Of a stretch of DNA of 64,000 bases, positions 1 through 8,405 are shown piece after piece. The first letter of the stretch is position 1. Every line of letters begins with the position of its first letter. A program made the translations under genes and the position numbers. This DNA comes from Natronosalvus vescus (lineage in GTDB: Archaea; Halobacteriota; Halobacteria; Halobacteriales; Natrialbaceae), in contig NZ_CP099546.1 in the NCBI RefSeq assembly GCF_023973145.1, forward strand, positions 3,100,001-3,164,000. The letters run 5' to 3'. The notes below the pieces were generated by a model. It saw only the letters and a program-made list of their open reading frames with translations, did no database searches and had not been told where the DNA came from.

Positions 1-1
1 G

Positions 2-1099
2 ATGGGCTTGCTCCAACTCGATTATCTCACCGTCGCCTCGAAGGAGGGTCGAACGCCGCCGTACGCCAGCGAACAGGTACGTCAGGCGATCAAGCACACC
101 ATTCCGGTCGAATACGGCAACGTCACCGACATCGCGCCGGATATCAAACTGACGATGCACAATGCCGGACACATCCTGGGGAGCGCCTCCGCACACTTCC
201 ACATTGGAGATGGCTTCTACAACGTTCTCTTTTCCGGTGACGTTCACTACGAGCCGACGCGGCTGTTCAACGGGGCCGTCAACGACTTCCCCCGTGTGGA
301 GACGATGATAATGGAATCGACGTACGGTCGTCGTGGGGACTACCAGACCAACACCGAAGAGAGCGAGGGGAACGTCCACCAGATCATCAGGGAAACCTAC
401 GAGCAAGACGGGATTACTGTTATCCCCGCGTTCGCCGTCGGACGGTCGCAGGAACTGATGCTCGTTCTCGAGGAGGCGATGCGTGAAGACACGATTCCGA
501 CGATGCCCGTCTATCTCGACGGGATGATTCGAGAGGCGACCGCAATCCATACGGCGTATCCCGAGTATCTCCGCGACGGACTTCGCCAACGCATTCTCCA
601 CGAAGATGAGAACCCGTTTATCGCCGACCAGTTCAGACAGGTAGATGGTGGACAGGAGATGCGCGAGGAGATTGCGAGCGGGGATCCCTGTATTATTCTC
701 TCGACGTCCGGGATGGTGACTGGAGGCCCGATCATGTCCTGGCTCGAGTTACTCGGCCCAAACCCGGATAACACGCTCCTCTTCGTCGGGTATCAGGCGG
801 AAGGAACGCTCGGGCGACGAATCCAGAGCGGCCACACGGAAGTGACAATGAACGGCGGGCGTGATCGGTCGAACCGACTCACGCTCGAGTTCAGGATCGA
901 ATCAGTGAGCGGCTTCTCCGGCCACGCCGATCGAGCGGGGCTCGAGCAGTACGTCGGAGAGATGAATCCTCGCCCGGAATCGATTCTGTGTGTCCACGGT
1001 GACGAGCAGGCGACGGATCAACTCTCCTCTGCACTCTACCAGGAATACAACGTCAGGACGTATCAACCGAAAAATCTCGAGACGTTCCGATTCCCGTAG
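2..1099 (+). CDS. Archaeal CPSF1-type beta-CASP ribonuclease (aCPSF1/FttA), C-terminal part
   Basis: The gene is cut by the left window edge; about 365 C-terminal residues are present, against roughly 640 for the family. aCPSF1 is a zinc-dependent metallo-beta-lactamase/beta-CASP nuclease that cleaves RNA 3' ends and terminates transcription in archaea. Visible motifs are GHILGSA, the SGD metal motif (FSGDVHYEP), ESTYG, the beta-CASP stretch PAFAVGRSQE, SGFSGHAD and the terminal VHGD. The N-terminal KH domains and the HxHxDH motif must lie outside the window, so the ATG at base 2 is probably an internal methionine. The assignment is confident; the true start is unknown. Confidence 0.9.
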   Translation: MGLLQLDYLTVASKEGRTPPYASEQVRQAIKHTIPVEYGNVTDIAPDIKLTMHNAGHILGSASAHFHIGDGFYNVLFSGDVHYEPTRLFNGAVNDFPRVETMIMESTYGRRGDYQTNTEESEGNVHQIIRETYEQDGITVIPAFAVGRSQELMLVLEEAMREDTIPTMPVYLDGMIREATAIHTAYPEYLRDGLRQRILHEDENPFIADQFRQVDGGQEMREEIASGDPCIILSTSGMVTGGPIMSWLELLGPNPDNTLLFVGYQAEGTLGRRIQSGHTEVTMNGGRDRSNRLTLEFRIESVSGFSGHADRAGLEQYVGEMNPRPESILCVHGDEQATDQLSSALYQEYNVRTYQPKNLETFRFP

Positions 1100-1259
1100 C
1101 ACGATCCACCGCGCTTTTCGCTCCCATTTCACGGTTGGTAACGATTCTCCTGCAGTCGAATAACGAGAAGTGGCGATTCCTGGAGAGTCACTGTGTAGCG
1201 TTGGCCAGCGTTCAGAGCGATGGCAACCAAACGCTTTCTACAGGCGGTTCAAGGCGAGT

Positions 1260-2650
1260 GCCTCGGGGCTTGACCCCGAGATGAAGCCGACAACGCCTAA
1301 CCTATCAACGCTAATCCATACCTTTACAACACCCGAGTCCGTCGATTAGGGTATGGAAAAGTCGCTTACGAAGACACTCGTCTTCCAACTTCAATCCGAT
1401 AACGGGCGACTTCTTTCCGAAGCGTACCACGAAGCGCGTTGGGTGTACAACCAGACCATCCAATTAGCGAAAAACGGGATGGACTGGGACGACATCTCAC
1501 CACGTCTTGAAGACGAGGCAGACCTCGTGAAGAACACCACGCAACGCATTGTCGCTAAAGCACTCGATGCACTTCAGCAGTCCTACAACCGCGACGACTA
1601 CAACACACCCAGTCACGAGAAAACTGGGCCATACCCGTTGCGAATGAACTTCACCGAGGGATACAATCTCACACGCAAAGACAACGGGATACACTACCGA
1701 ATCAGTGCCAAACCGTACAATCCGGTGAAAGGTACACTTCGTGGCGCACCAGACACCCTCGAACTTCTCGAACACGCCCTCGAACGTGACGACTGGCGTG
1801 TGGGAACCGCCGAAGCGATGACGCGCAACGGCAATCACGAACTGCACGTCAACGTCACTCATCTCGAAGCCACGGTTCAAGATAAACACGATGCTCAGAC
1901 TGTCGTCGGAGTAGACATCAACGAGAATTGCGTAGCCCTTTCAGCCCTTCGTGAAGACGGCATCGCTGATTCGGTGGTCATCGACTACCCTGAAATCAAG
2001 GAAGAGCGTCATCGGTACTTCACGATGCGGAAGCGGATGCAAAACGCTGGCCAGACAGCGTTTGACCGCGTGTTCGAGGACAAGGAAGAACGGTACGTTC
2101 ACAACCAACTCCACCAAGTTTCCCGGCGAATTGTGGTGTGGGTTCAGCAATTCGAGTCGCCGCTCGTTGTGTTTGAAGACCTCAAGCACATGCGAGATTC
2201 GATTGATTACGGCACTCGGATGAACCGTCGGTTGCACTCCCTGCCGTTTCACAAACTCCGCTCGTTCGTCGCGTACAAAGCGGCGTTCGAGGGGATTCCG
2301 AACGATGACATCGACCCGGCTTACACCAGCCAGACGTGTTCTTTCTCAAAGTGTGAGCATACGGCTCGGTCGAATCGCCGGAAGAAGCGGTTCAAGTGCA
2401 ACGCGTGTGGTCGGCAAGACCACGCTGACCGAAACGCGGCAGTGAATATTGCGAAGAAAGGATTGGAGAAGTTGAATCGAAATGTGCCTGCTCTCAACAC
2501 GCTTCCGGTTGTTCGGAAACTGCGACGGCAGGCATCGGGCTGTGTGAACCAGCCGACCGTGACCCACGCAACCGTTCGAGGCCACCAAGCCGATGGTCGC
2601 GTGGGAGTGTCCGATTAAACCACGGGAAGCCTCGGGGCTTGACCCCGAGG
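1260..2650 (+). mobile_element. IS200/IS605-type (IS1341-like) element carrying only tnpB
   Basis: A tnpB gene without a partner tnpA is bracketed by two identical 21-base copies of a hairpin, at 1260-1280 and 2629-2649. Each has the arms CTCGGGG and CCCCGAG around a CTTGA loop. Subterminal hairpins are how TnpA recognises the ends of this family, so I place the element between them. The exact cleavage sites cannot be read from one copy. The element sits in the gap after aCPSF1. Confidence 0.75.
1353..2618 (+). CDS. tnpB: RNA-guided endonuclease TnpB (IS200/IS605 family)
   Basis: This 421-residue protein has the full RuvC-like active site of TnpB: Asp188 in VGVDINEN, Glu275 in VFEDLKH and Asp359 in HADRN. 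A C-terminal zinc finger (a CSFSKC pair, then CNAC) lies between the last two. TnpB is the ancestor of Cas12 and cuts DNA next to a target-adjacent motif under the guidance of an omegaRNA made from the 3' end of its own gene and the element's right end. No tnpA lies beside it, so transposition would need TnpA in trans. All catalytic residues are present, so it is probably active. Confidence 0.93.
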   Translation: MEKSLTKTLVFQLQSDNGRLLSEAYHEARWVYNQTIQLAKNGMDWDDISPRLEDEADLVKNTTQRIVAKALDALQQSYNRDDYNTPSHEKTGPYPLRMNFTEGYNLTRKDNGIHYRISAKPYNPVKGTLRGAPDTLELLEHALERDDWRVGTAEAMTRNGNHELHVNVTHLEATVQDKHDAQTVVGVDINENCVALSALREDGIADSVVIDYPEIKEERHRYFTMRKRMQNAGQTAFDRVFEDKEERYVHNQLHQVSRRIVVWVQQFESPLVVFEDLKHMRDSIDYGTRMNRRLHSLPFHKLRSFVAYKAAFEGIPNDDIDPAYTSQTCSFSKCEHTARSNRRKKRFKCNACGRQDHADRNAAVNIAKKGLEKLNRNVPALNTLPVVRKLRRQASGCVNQPTVTHATVRGHQADGRVGVSD

Positions 2651-2679
2651 CGGTTCACGACCCACTTCCTCTCAACGGT

Positions 2680-2901
2680 ATGTCCACGACGGTCACAACA
2701 CCTGATGCGGACGAGGGTTGTGCGTACTGTGAGTCGCGTATCTTCGATCACGACCCACTTTGCGTGCGGGATTGCACCGATACTTGTGGATCACCCACGT
2801 ACTTCTGTAACTATGCATGTCTGTCGGCATATATCGAGGAGAACGATTTGACGACGGGCAATGCGTGTAACTGGTCGCCCGAAGAAAACAGTTGTTGTTA
2901 A
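2680..2901 (+). CDS. Small cysteine-rich zinc-finger protein
   Basis: A 73-residue protein starting at ATG 2680 (MSTTVTTPDADEG) with eight or more cysteines: CAYC, CVRDCTDTC, FCNYAC and a CC terminus. The pattern C-x2-C, then C-x3-C-x3-C and YFCNYACLSAYIEE resembles the MYM/DUF7576-like small zinc fingers common in haloarchaea. The longer frame to 2593 only reads through the TnpB element end, so I reject it. The gene follows the element directly, and its own promoter may have been displaced by the insertion. Function unknown; roles of such proteins are generally regulatory. Confidence 0.75.
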   Translation: MSTTVTTPDADEGCAYCESRIFDHDPLCVRDCTDTCGSPTYFCNYACLSAYIEENDLTTGNACNWSPEENSCC

Positions 2902-2928
2902 CTGAGCGCTGTGTGCATTCCACTCATT

Positions 2929-3948
2929 TTATGTTTTCAGATCGTCGGCCCACTCCGAAGGGAGGATGCGTAGCAGGCCGTCGGTCGCGAGATCCTTGGT
3001 AGTAACGAATAGAATGTCATCGCCGCCGATGACGGCGGTACCGCCGCCGAATACCTCGTCCCAGTGGTTGAGGACGGCGCTGGGGATTGGTAGCTCACGG
3101 ACGTCCGTGCCGATTTCACTGCTGCCAACGTACTGCATCCCGTCGCGGCGCTCGATAGCGTCGAAGTCGAGCGAGACCAATACCGCATCGTCGCGTGCAC
3201 GGATTCCCCAGTACGCTTCGGTCGAGTGGGCCAGAAAGCCCTGATTGAATGCCCGCTGTGGTGCCGGAACCTCCCGGCTCTGCCTGTCGATGGCCGCCTC
3301 GCCCAGACGATCGATATCTGCTGTTTCGGTGCCAACGCCGGCGTCAGTGTCCTCCTCGATTGCCGTCTCGTCGCTCGCCCCTTCCTCGCCACCGGCATCC
3401 TCTGTTTCGCGCTCGGTCGCCTCCGATAGGGTCTCGCTCTCGACGCCAGTGTCGACGATCTCGCGCTGGTCGACCGATGCTGACTCGGCGTCAGATTCGG
3501 ACTCGAGCCCCGAACCTACGTCCTCGAGATCTGGGGTCGTGTCAGCGATGTCCACGGCCGCCTCGCCGGTGGCGCGGTCTTGCGCCCCGACGCCGCCGGC
3601 CTCATCGGCGACGGCATCGACGTCAGGCCGTGTGACCACGTCGGTTTGCTCGACGTCAGGCTCCTCGCCACTGCTGCGGGATCGCCGTTGGCCGAGCGCG
3701 GCCGCTATGAACCCAGCTCCCAGGACGAGCGTGGCGAACCCGCGCTCGCGCTCACCGGCCAGGAGCGCCCGGATGCCGCTGAGGAGGCCTGCCCCGCCGA
3801 TGAGTGCCGGTACTGTACCCGATTCGACGCCGCGACGGAGAGACGGTGCTGCCCTCGAGATGTACTCACGGCCGCTTCTCGCCGCGGCCCGCGCGGTATC
3901 GACTTCTGATTTCGACTCCGATCGTGCGCTGGTGTCAGTCTGGTTCAC
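2929..3948 (-). CDS. Acidic membrane-associated protein, unknown function
   Basis: About 339 residues, started at GTG 3948 (reads MNQTDTSARSE); a TTG nine codons upstream is the alternative. Residues 1-50 are a mixed helix. Two hydrophobic stretches follow (about 52-68, then FATLVLGAGFIAAALG), then about 130 residues of acidic, disordered-looking sequence. A folded C-terminal domain of about 105 residues begins near AFNQGFLAHSTEAYWGI and ends ILPSEWADDLKT. The layout suggests an anchored protein with an exposed C-terminal domain. A TATA-like GATATATG lies 40-50 bases upstream. I do not recognise the family. Confidence 0.65.
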   Translation of the reverse strand: MNQTDTSARSESKSEVDTARAAARSGREYISRAAPSLRRGVESGTVPALIGGAGLLSGIRALLAGERERGFATLVLGAGFIAAALGQRRSRSSGEEPDVEQTDVVTRPDVDAVADEAGGVGAQDRATGEAAVDIADTTPDLEDVGSGLESESDAESASVDQREIVDTGVESETLSEATERETEDAGGEEGASDETAIEEDTDAGVGTETADIDRLGEAAIDRQSREVPAPQRAFNQGFLAHSTEAYWGIRARDDAVLVSLDFDAIERRDGMQYVGSSEIGTDVRELPIPSAVLNHWDEVFGGGTAVIGGDDILFVTTKDLATDGLLRILPSEWADDLKT

Positions 3949-4536
3949 ACCGAACCGTTCGGTCGCAACGCACAAATCCTCACCGTCATAATCAACATAT
4001 ATCTAACATTAATCGCGCCCAGTTGTCGCTCAGTTATATAGGTGCTCTGCGTCGGTCACGTCCTTCCTGCCAGAAGACGAGAAATACGGACATCCCTTGC
4101 TGAACTCGAGGCGAAAATCCGTCGATACAAACGCGGACAACTCGGCCATCGGCCTTATCGCACGGGATCCGCGCTCGCTTTGCTCGCGGGGAGACTGGTG
4201 ATGCACCCCTCCATTGGGTCAGTTACGCCTGTTCTGACAGCAAACAGGAAGGTTGTTCAGTGAGTGCTGAACTCAAAGCGCGAATGTGGCAGATGCCGGT
4301 GGTCAATCAGATGGGCAAGGGTTCGATCACTCACGTGTACTACGTCTCAGCACGTGTTTCAATATCGTTCAATTGATGTCGCCCTCGAAGACCATATCCA
4401 TGACACGGAGAACCGTTCCTCTGTGTATTATGTAAAACCTATCTTCATCCTCATTTCGTCGAATTTCATTTACAATCTCTTACAGAGAGGTGGTTTCATC
4501 TGGGGCTCAGGTACTGGTAATTTGATTTCGTCACAA
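3949..4536. other. Gene-free stretch with a dispersed-repeat copy
   Basis: Between two minus-strand genes I find no credible coding region. The DNA is more AT-rich after 4360. At about 4230-4290 it holds one copy of the dispersed repeat described elsewhere (TTCTGACAGCA, then GTGCTGAACTC and GCGCGAATGTGGCA). Confidence 0.6.
4230..4290 (+). repeat. Dispersed repeat copy 1
   Basis: Carries TTCTGACAGCA followed by GTGCTGAACTCAAAGCGCGAATG, the second half-motif of the repeat family shared with 7618-7830 and 9127-9300. Confidence 0.55.
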
Positions 4537-5241
4537 TTAGAATTGCTCTCGACAGGGCCAACAAACCACAATCGGTGGGCAACAACCGCCAGCGCAACAA
4601 ATTGAGGTTCCTCGTTGGCGGCCGTCGGAGAGTACGATCCATCGCGCAGTCACTTCCACCTCGTCAACTTCAGTCTCGGCTTGGTACAGACCGGCATCAC
4701 CGGTTGCCTCAGCGGTGAGGAAGGGAACGCCTTCCTCGTCTGCCAGGGACGCCGCCCCGAGGAACTCGCCGTCAACCATCGCTAGCTTGACTTCGTCCTC
4801 CTCGTCGGCTAGCGTCACACCGCCAACCTCGTATTCACCGACAAGCCAGATGGCGATATCATTTCCATCGCAGAGGTACGCCGCAATCTCTTCGGGCTGC
4901 CCAGTATCGTCGTCGGTAAAAGAAACGCCAACGAACAGATCGTCAGTAACCTCCCCGACGTATGTGTTTTCCAAAGGTTCGGCCTGCAGGGTTCCGCCCG
5001 GGATCTCTGCCTCTAAGGTTTCCAGGTTGAGTTCAGATGTTTCAAAGGGATTGAAATCATCGGGATTGAATTCATCCTCGTCACCTTGGTCATTGTCGTC
5101 GTAGTCGGCGCTCGCGGTTCCGATGATACCGAGTGCGCTTGCGCCAGCCCCGCTGGCTTTTAGCATAGTTCTACGCGAGATCCCGTCAATCAGGCCGGTA
5201 TCGGATGATGTGTTAACGTTTTGGTTTGTGTCGTGAGGCAT
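4537..5241 (-). CDS. TAT-exported protein with a cysteine-rich C-terminal peptide (halocin-like layout)
   Basis: 234 residues from ATG 5241 (MPHDTNQNV). A twin-arginine signal (SRRTMLKASGAG, then a hydrophobic run ending TASAD) predicts export by Tat with cleavage near residue 45. An acidic, beta-rich middle domain of about 150 residues follows. The last 25 residues hold six cysteines in a 16-residue stretch: ICCAGGCC, PPIVVC, WPC. An exported acidic leader with a small cysteine-rich tail is the layout of halocin C8 precursors, but I see no sequence match and no neighbouring immunity or transporter gene. Alternatives are a metal-binding or disulfide-crosslinked surface protein. Confidence 0.7.
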   Translation of the reverse strand: MPHDTNQNVNTSSDTGLIDGISRRTMLKASGAGASALGIIGTASADYDDNDQGDEDEFNPDDFNPFETSELNLETLEAEIPGGTLQAEPLENTYVGEVTDDLFVGVSFTDDDTGQPEEIAAYLCDGNDIAIWLVGEYEVGGVTLADEEDEVKLAMVDGEFLGAASLADEEGVPFLTAEATGDAGLYQAETEVDEVEVTARWIVLSDGRQRGTSICCAGGCCPPIVVCWPCREQF

Positions 5242-5390
5242 AATATCTTCCCACCACCTATACGCGAGATGGGTACAGATAGTCATCTACTGCCGTTGGT
5301 GCAGCTACTGACGGATTTGCATCTGCAGGTTCTAATTATCCGCTACAAGCACTCGTGTGGTTTCTAACGGATGATTCAGGTTGACATCCT

Positions 5391-5410
5391 CCTCCGCGGG
5401 AACGCGGAGG
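5391..5410. repeat. Right-end hairpin of a decayed IS200/IS605 element
   Basis: A perfect palindrome, CCTCCGCG and CGCGGAGG around GGAA, lies just beyond the stop of the tnpB remnant on the minus strand, in the position expected for the element's right end. Confidence 0.7.
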
Positions 5411-5443
5411 AATCCCACGGCTTCGCACCGCTGAGTTGGGATA

Positions 5444-5741
5444 TTAGGGTTCGCAGTCTACCACCTCTGTCCGAGGTTGGAATCCTCGGGAGAGGTCATG
5501 AAGGTAGACTTCGGGCTGTGCCAACCAGCCGGTACTCCTATCTTCGTCCAAACTGGCCGAAGACTCAGAGTTACTTTCATTGATATCGAGACGGATGTTC
5601 TCCGCCCCGTTCACATCAGCGTTGAACGCGCCATCACACCCCTCACAGACGTACAGTCCACGTTCGACACGCTGACTATCCTCTTCTCTCCCGCAGATAC
5701 AACACGTCTTACTCGTGTCGCGTTCGGACCCTTCTACGACT
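5444..5741 (-). pseudogene. TnpB remnant, C-terminal fragment
   Basis: The minus strand reads about 98 codons homologous to the C-terminal end of TnpB. It contains a zinc-finger block (KTCCICGREED, then YVCEGCDGAF) and the last RuvC aspartate in FNADVNGAENI, and stops at TAA 5446-5444. The N-terminal three quarters are missing; upstream sequence merges into a dispersed-repeat copy. This is a third tnpB-type gene in the window, distinct in sequence from the other two. It cannot encode a nuclease. Confidence 0.8.
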
Positions 5742-5744
5742 AAG

Positions 5745-5820
5745 GTATGCTGAACTCACAGCGTGAGTGTGGCACGGACTGAGAGTCGATCTGTGAAGGG
5801 GAGTGGTCAGTCAGTGCAGT
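5745..5820 (+). repeat. Dispersed repeat copy 2
   Basis: Contains TATGCTGAACTCACAGCG followed by TGAGTGTGGCACGGACTGA, matching the second half of the repeat family. It abuts the broken end of the tnpB remnant. Confidence 0.55.
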
Positions 5821-5833
5821 AGAAGTGTTTATC

Positions 5834-5840
5834 GTTTAAT
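5834..5840 (+). promoter_or_regulatory. TATA-like box for the VOC gene
   Basis: GTTTAAT lies 19-25 bases before ATG 5859, the spacing of a leaderless haloarchaeal promoter. Confidence 0.45.
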
Positions 5841-5858
5841 CGACCCTCCCTCAGACTG

Positions 5859-6260
5859 ATGGAGCCCCGAATCACTCTCGTTACTCTGGGTGTCGAAGAT
5901 CTTGATGAGGCCATCAATTTCTATCGAGACGGCCTTGGTTTCCCGATGCATGATCGTGAGGAGGATAGTGATGTAGCGTTCTTCGAACTTGAGGGGACGT
6001 GGCTTTCACTGTACCCGAGAGACCTCCTCGCTGAGGATGCGACCGTGTCTGACGAGGAAACTGGATTCTCTGGGGTTACTCTAGCGCACAACGTTCCGAG
6101 TAAGGATGGGGTCGAATCGATTCTGATGGAAGCCGAAGCCGCGGGTGGTCGTATAGTTAAGCCAGCTCAGGACGTATTTTGGGGCGGGTATTCTGGTTAC
6201 TTCGCAGACCTTGACGGTCATCTGTGGGAAGTAGCGTATCCAGAACTCACCGACGAGTAG
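5859..6260 (+). CDS. VOC (glyoxalase/bleomycin-resistance) family protein
   Basis: 133 residues forming one vicinal-oxygen-chelate unit: two beta-alpha-beta-beta-beta modules, beginning ITLVTLGVEDLDEAINFYRDGLGF and ending GYFADLDGHLWEVAYPE. The motif F-x-D-x-D-G-H-x-W-E is the usual C-terminal metal-ligand module; the Glu in LWEVAY and the His in VTLAHN are candidate ligands. Members include glyoxalase I, extradiol dioxygenases and resistance proteins; the substrate cannot be inferred here. The gene stands alone between repeats with its own TATA-like box. Confidence 0.88.
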   Translation: MEPRITLVTLGVEDLDEAINFYRDGLGFPMHDREEDSDVAFFELEGTWLSLYPRDLLAEDATVSDEETGFSGVTLAHNVPSKDGVESILMEAEAAGGRIVKPAQDVFWGGYSGYFADLDGHLWEVAYPELTDE

Positions 6261-6617
6261 CTCCGTTCGGCTGAATTATGAAGTCAGTTTGCTGCATCCT
6301 TTCTCTGGATTCAGCACGCAGTTTCTGACAAAATATGAATAGAACGTTCAGTCTCTGCTGCATACACAGCGCGAATGTAGCATTGATTGAGGAGAGATCA
6401 ACTTGGAAGATCAAACGCTCAGTACTGATCAATTTGGTAACGAGCTAACATTTGACTACTCGGACTGCTGATAAGAGCGATGTGCAGGATACAGAGAGAG
6501 TCTGTAGATCGAGTATGATGATCCAATACTCGTCGCGTGTTTCTCGCTAAACAACTGGAAGAGAGTCTGTACACTGGCAGGAAATAACGGTCAAACAGTT
6601 ATTTATATTGGAGAAAG
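6261..6617. other. Gene-free stretch with a dispersed-repeat copy
   Basis: No coding region is supported. Positions about 6275-6450 hold a fairly complete copy of the dispersed repeat (GCTGCATCC, TTTCTGACA and CACAGCGCGAATGTAGCA). The remainder is AT-rich and leads into the promoter of the lipoprotein gene. Confidence 0.55.
6275..6450 (+). repeat. Dispersed repeat copy 3
   Basis: Has both half-motifs: TGCTGCATCC with CTCTGGATT and TTTCTGACA, then about 60 bases later CATACACAGCGCGAATG. Spacing agrees with the copies at 7618 and 9127. Confidence 0.6.
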
Positions 6618-6625
6618 CATTTAAC
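6618..6625 (+). promoter_or_regulatory. TATA-like box for the lipoprotein gene
   Basis: CATTTAAC is centred about 26 bases before ATG 6648, which suggests a leaderless transcript. Confidence 0.5.
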
Positions 6626-6647
6626 AAACTAATCCAGACTCGTTGAT

Positions 6648-7532
6648 ATGAAACGTCGCACAGTCATCGCTGGTACTGGAGCCGCACTTTCTGCTATCGG
6701 TGGCGGCTGTTTAGGCACCGATGGGGAATACAATGACAGCGGAAGTAGTGACAATAGAGACGATGACAACGGAAGTAGTGATCATAGAGGTGATGATAAC
6801 ACTGAAATCGAATATCAACGATGTACCAAACCATTCATTCCGTTTTCCGAACTTCCTGTGAAAGCACGAAACCAAGTTGAAACAGCCGTGGAGGAAGGAG
6901 ACTATACCACCAGTGAAATACTATATTATCCAGAACTTGTCGGCGAGGAATCAGCTCTCTGGATAGAAGAGGACAACCAATACTACGAACATAGGCTTGA
7001 GGAATTATCAAACAATAAAGTGACGCTGACGTTCGAAGAAATTACACCAACCCGTAAGACGCCAGCCGAACTCAAATTGAGCAATCAAACTGAAGACTCG
7101 GTCACAGTGAGCATAACGATCTCAAGCGAAGAAGATGAAGTTTTTACTGACGAAGAACTGACAATCGATCCAGCCGAAAATATTAACGAAGTTGATGACC
7201 TAACGGGAAGGGTTAGGGAATATGTCGGAGAGAAGCGCGATGCTGAGAATCTTCCCGGCTACTCGTTCCCTGAAAAACTTCAAGGATACGATGTTTCGGT
7301 CACCCTATTGGGAGATGAATCTAAACTTGATCCCAACTCTAAAACTGCCACCGTAAACATAGATCCGTGGTTTCTGTATTATTGGATCCAAATATCCGAA
7401 GACGAAATCCTAATGGGGACAGTTCAAGAGAATGATGGAACCTTTACAGAACATCGAGATAGTAAAACGGGATACCAGTGGGAGTGTACCCAACCGCCGG
7501 AAGGATGGCCGAAAAAGAGGGTTCAATCCTAA
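6648..7532 (+). CDS. TAT lipoprotein, unknown function
   Basis: 294 residues. The N terminus MKRRTVIAGTGAALSAIGGGCLG combines a twin-arginine motif with a lipobox (GGGC), so Cys21 is expected to be lipid-anchored on the outer face after Tat export. A linker with a degenerate acidic repeat (GSSDNRDDDNGSSDHRGDDN) follows, then a beta-rich domain of about 230 residues. Codon use is clearly more AT-rich than in genes beyond 22 kb, suggesting recent acquisition or relaxed selection. No recognised family. Confidence 0.75.
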   Translation: MKRRTVIAGTGAALSAIGGGCLGTDGEYNDSGSSDNRDDDNGSSDHRGDDNTEIEYQRCTKPFIPFSELPVKARNQVETAVEEGDYTTSEILYYPELVGEESALWIEEDNQYYEHRLEELSNNKVTLTFEEITPTRKTPAELKLSNQTEDSVTVSITISSEEDEVFTDEELTIDPAENINEVDDLTGRVREYVGEKRDAENLPGYSFPEKLQGYDVSVTLLGDESKLDPNSKTATVNIDPWFLYYWIQISEDEILMGTVQENDGTFTEHRDSKTGYQWECTQPPEGWPKKRVQS

Positions 7533-7904
7533 TATCACTGGTTTGAACTCCAATTCTCACCATTCAGCACACCTTTGGCACCATCATCGGTAGCTGATAG
7601 AAGCAGTCGCGTTGGGTTCCCATCTGTGTGTATCGATTTTCTCACTGAGGTTTCGAAATAACTGATTTGCCATGCTGCATTCATCCTCTGAATGTTGCAA
7701 GCCGCTTCTGACAGCAGTTCGGCAACTCGTTGAATCTCTGCAAGATATAGGGCGCGAATGTCGCACGGGGTCTGACTCGATCTGCGACGGTGGTGATCGC
7801 TCAGTACAGAGGAACCACTAATCGTTCGGCGCAGTGAACAAGGTATCACTCCAGTATTTTCTTTTTACCATTCTCAAAGCAGAGGCCACTACAGAATATC
7901 GAAG
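7533..7904. other. Convergent intergenic stretch with a long dispersed-repeat copy
   Basis: No coding evidence. Most of it (7618-7830) is the best-preserved copy of the dispersed repeat. Confidence 0.6.
7618..7830 (+). repeat. Dispersed repeat copy 4 (best preserved)
   Basis: Bases 7681-7722 are identical over 42 positions to 9193-9234, and the following 43 bases (to 7765) differ at only about six. Upstream similarity extends to about 7618. The element has no open frame and no obvious long terminal inverted repeats. Confidence 0.8.
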
Positions 7905-8078
7905 TTACCGTCCTTTCAGACGGATGATTGTGAGATCCCAGTCTGGTATTGATTCATCATTATGGAGAAGTTCATACCCGCAATCGCTTACGTTCACTCC
8001 ATTCTGATATGCCCGCCTGACAAGTTCGTCAAGGGATTCCTCTAATTCGGCTTTCGTACGTGGTGACCACTCACTCAT
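7905..8078 (-). CDS. Small conserved-looking protein, third gene of the Lrp-HalOD1 operon
   Basis: 57 residues, starting MSEWSPRTKAELEESLDEL and ending DWDLTIIRLKGR. Its ATG (8078-8076) overlaps the TGA of the upstream HalOD1 gene as ATGA, which indicates translational coupling. The first half is a predicted amphipathic helix, and the second holds a GYELLHND/IPDWDLTI block. I recognise it only as the kind of small protein that accompanies HalOD1 genes. The overlap and the codon use are the main evidence that it is real. Confidence 0.7.
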   Translation of the reverse strand: MSEWSPRTKAELEESLDELVRRAYQNGVNVSDCGYELLHNDESIPDWDLTIIRLKGR

Positions 8079-8326
8079 TGGACAGACACGTAGCCGTCGC
8101 CGCAGACTGTAACTTTGTACCCGTTGTAGGAAAAGGTCACTTGGCCTTCCATCCGACCAGCGGACGGCATACTGGCGAAGATTTGGTCTAAGGCATCGGG
8201 GTCAATTACTTCGTAGAGCGGGGGAGTTAGTTCGAGAGGGTTAACGTCTTCTACTTCGGCTACCATTTTTACCACTTCATTGCTTACATTATCGACGTGC
8301 GCTGTTGCGGTCTGTGCTTGAACCAT
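8075..8326 (-). CDS. HalOD1 output-domain protein
   Basis: 83 residues consisting almost wholly of a haloarchaeal HalOD1 output domain: VVKMVAEVEDVNPLELTPPLYEVIDPDALDQIF, a short loop, then VTFSYNGYKVTVCGDGYVSV. HalOD1 domains occur at the ends of response regulators or as stand-alone proteins, and are thought to be signal-output modules. The gene follows an Lrp-type regulator by 79 bases and overlaps the next small gene by an ATGA, so the three are probably cotranscribed. Confidence 0.85.
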   Translation of the reverse strand: MVQAQTATAHVDNVSNEVVKMVAEVEDVNPLELTPPLYEVIDPDALDQIFASMPSAGRMEGQVTFSYNGYKVTVCGDGYVSVQ

Positions 8327-8405
8327 AGACCACTATAGTCCCTCACTCTTCTTCAACCTATTGCTTGATTGATATTTTCCAGAGCAACATAAAAGGGGCT
8401 GGAAA

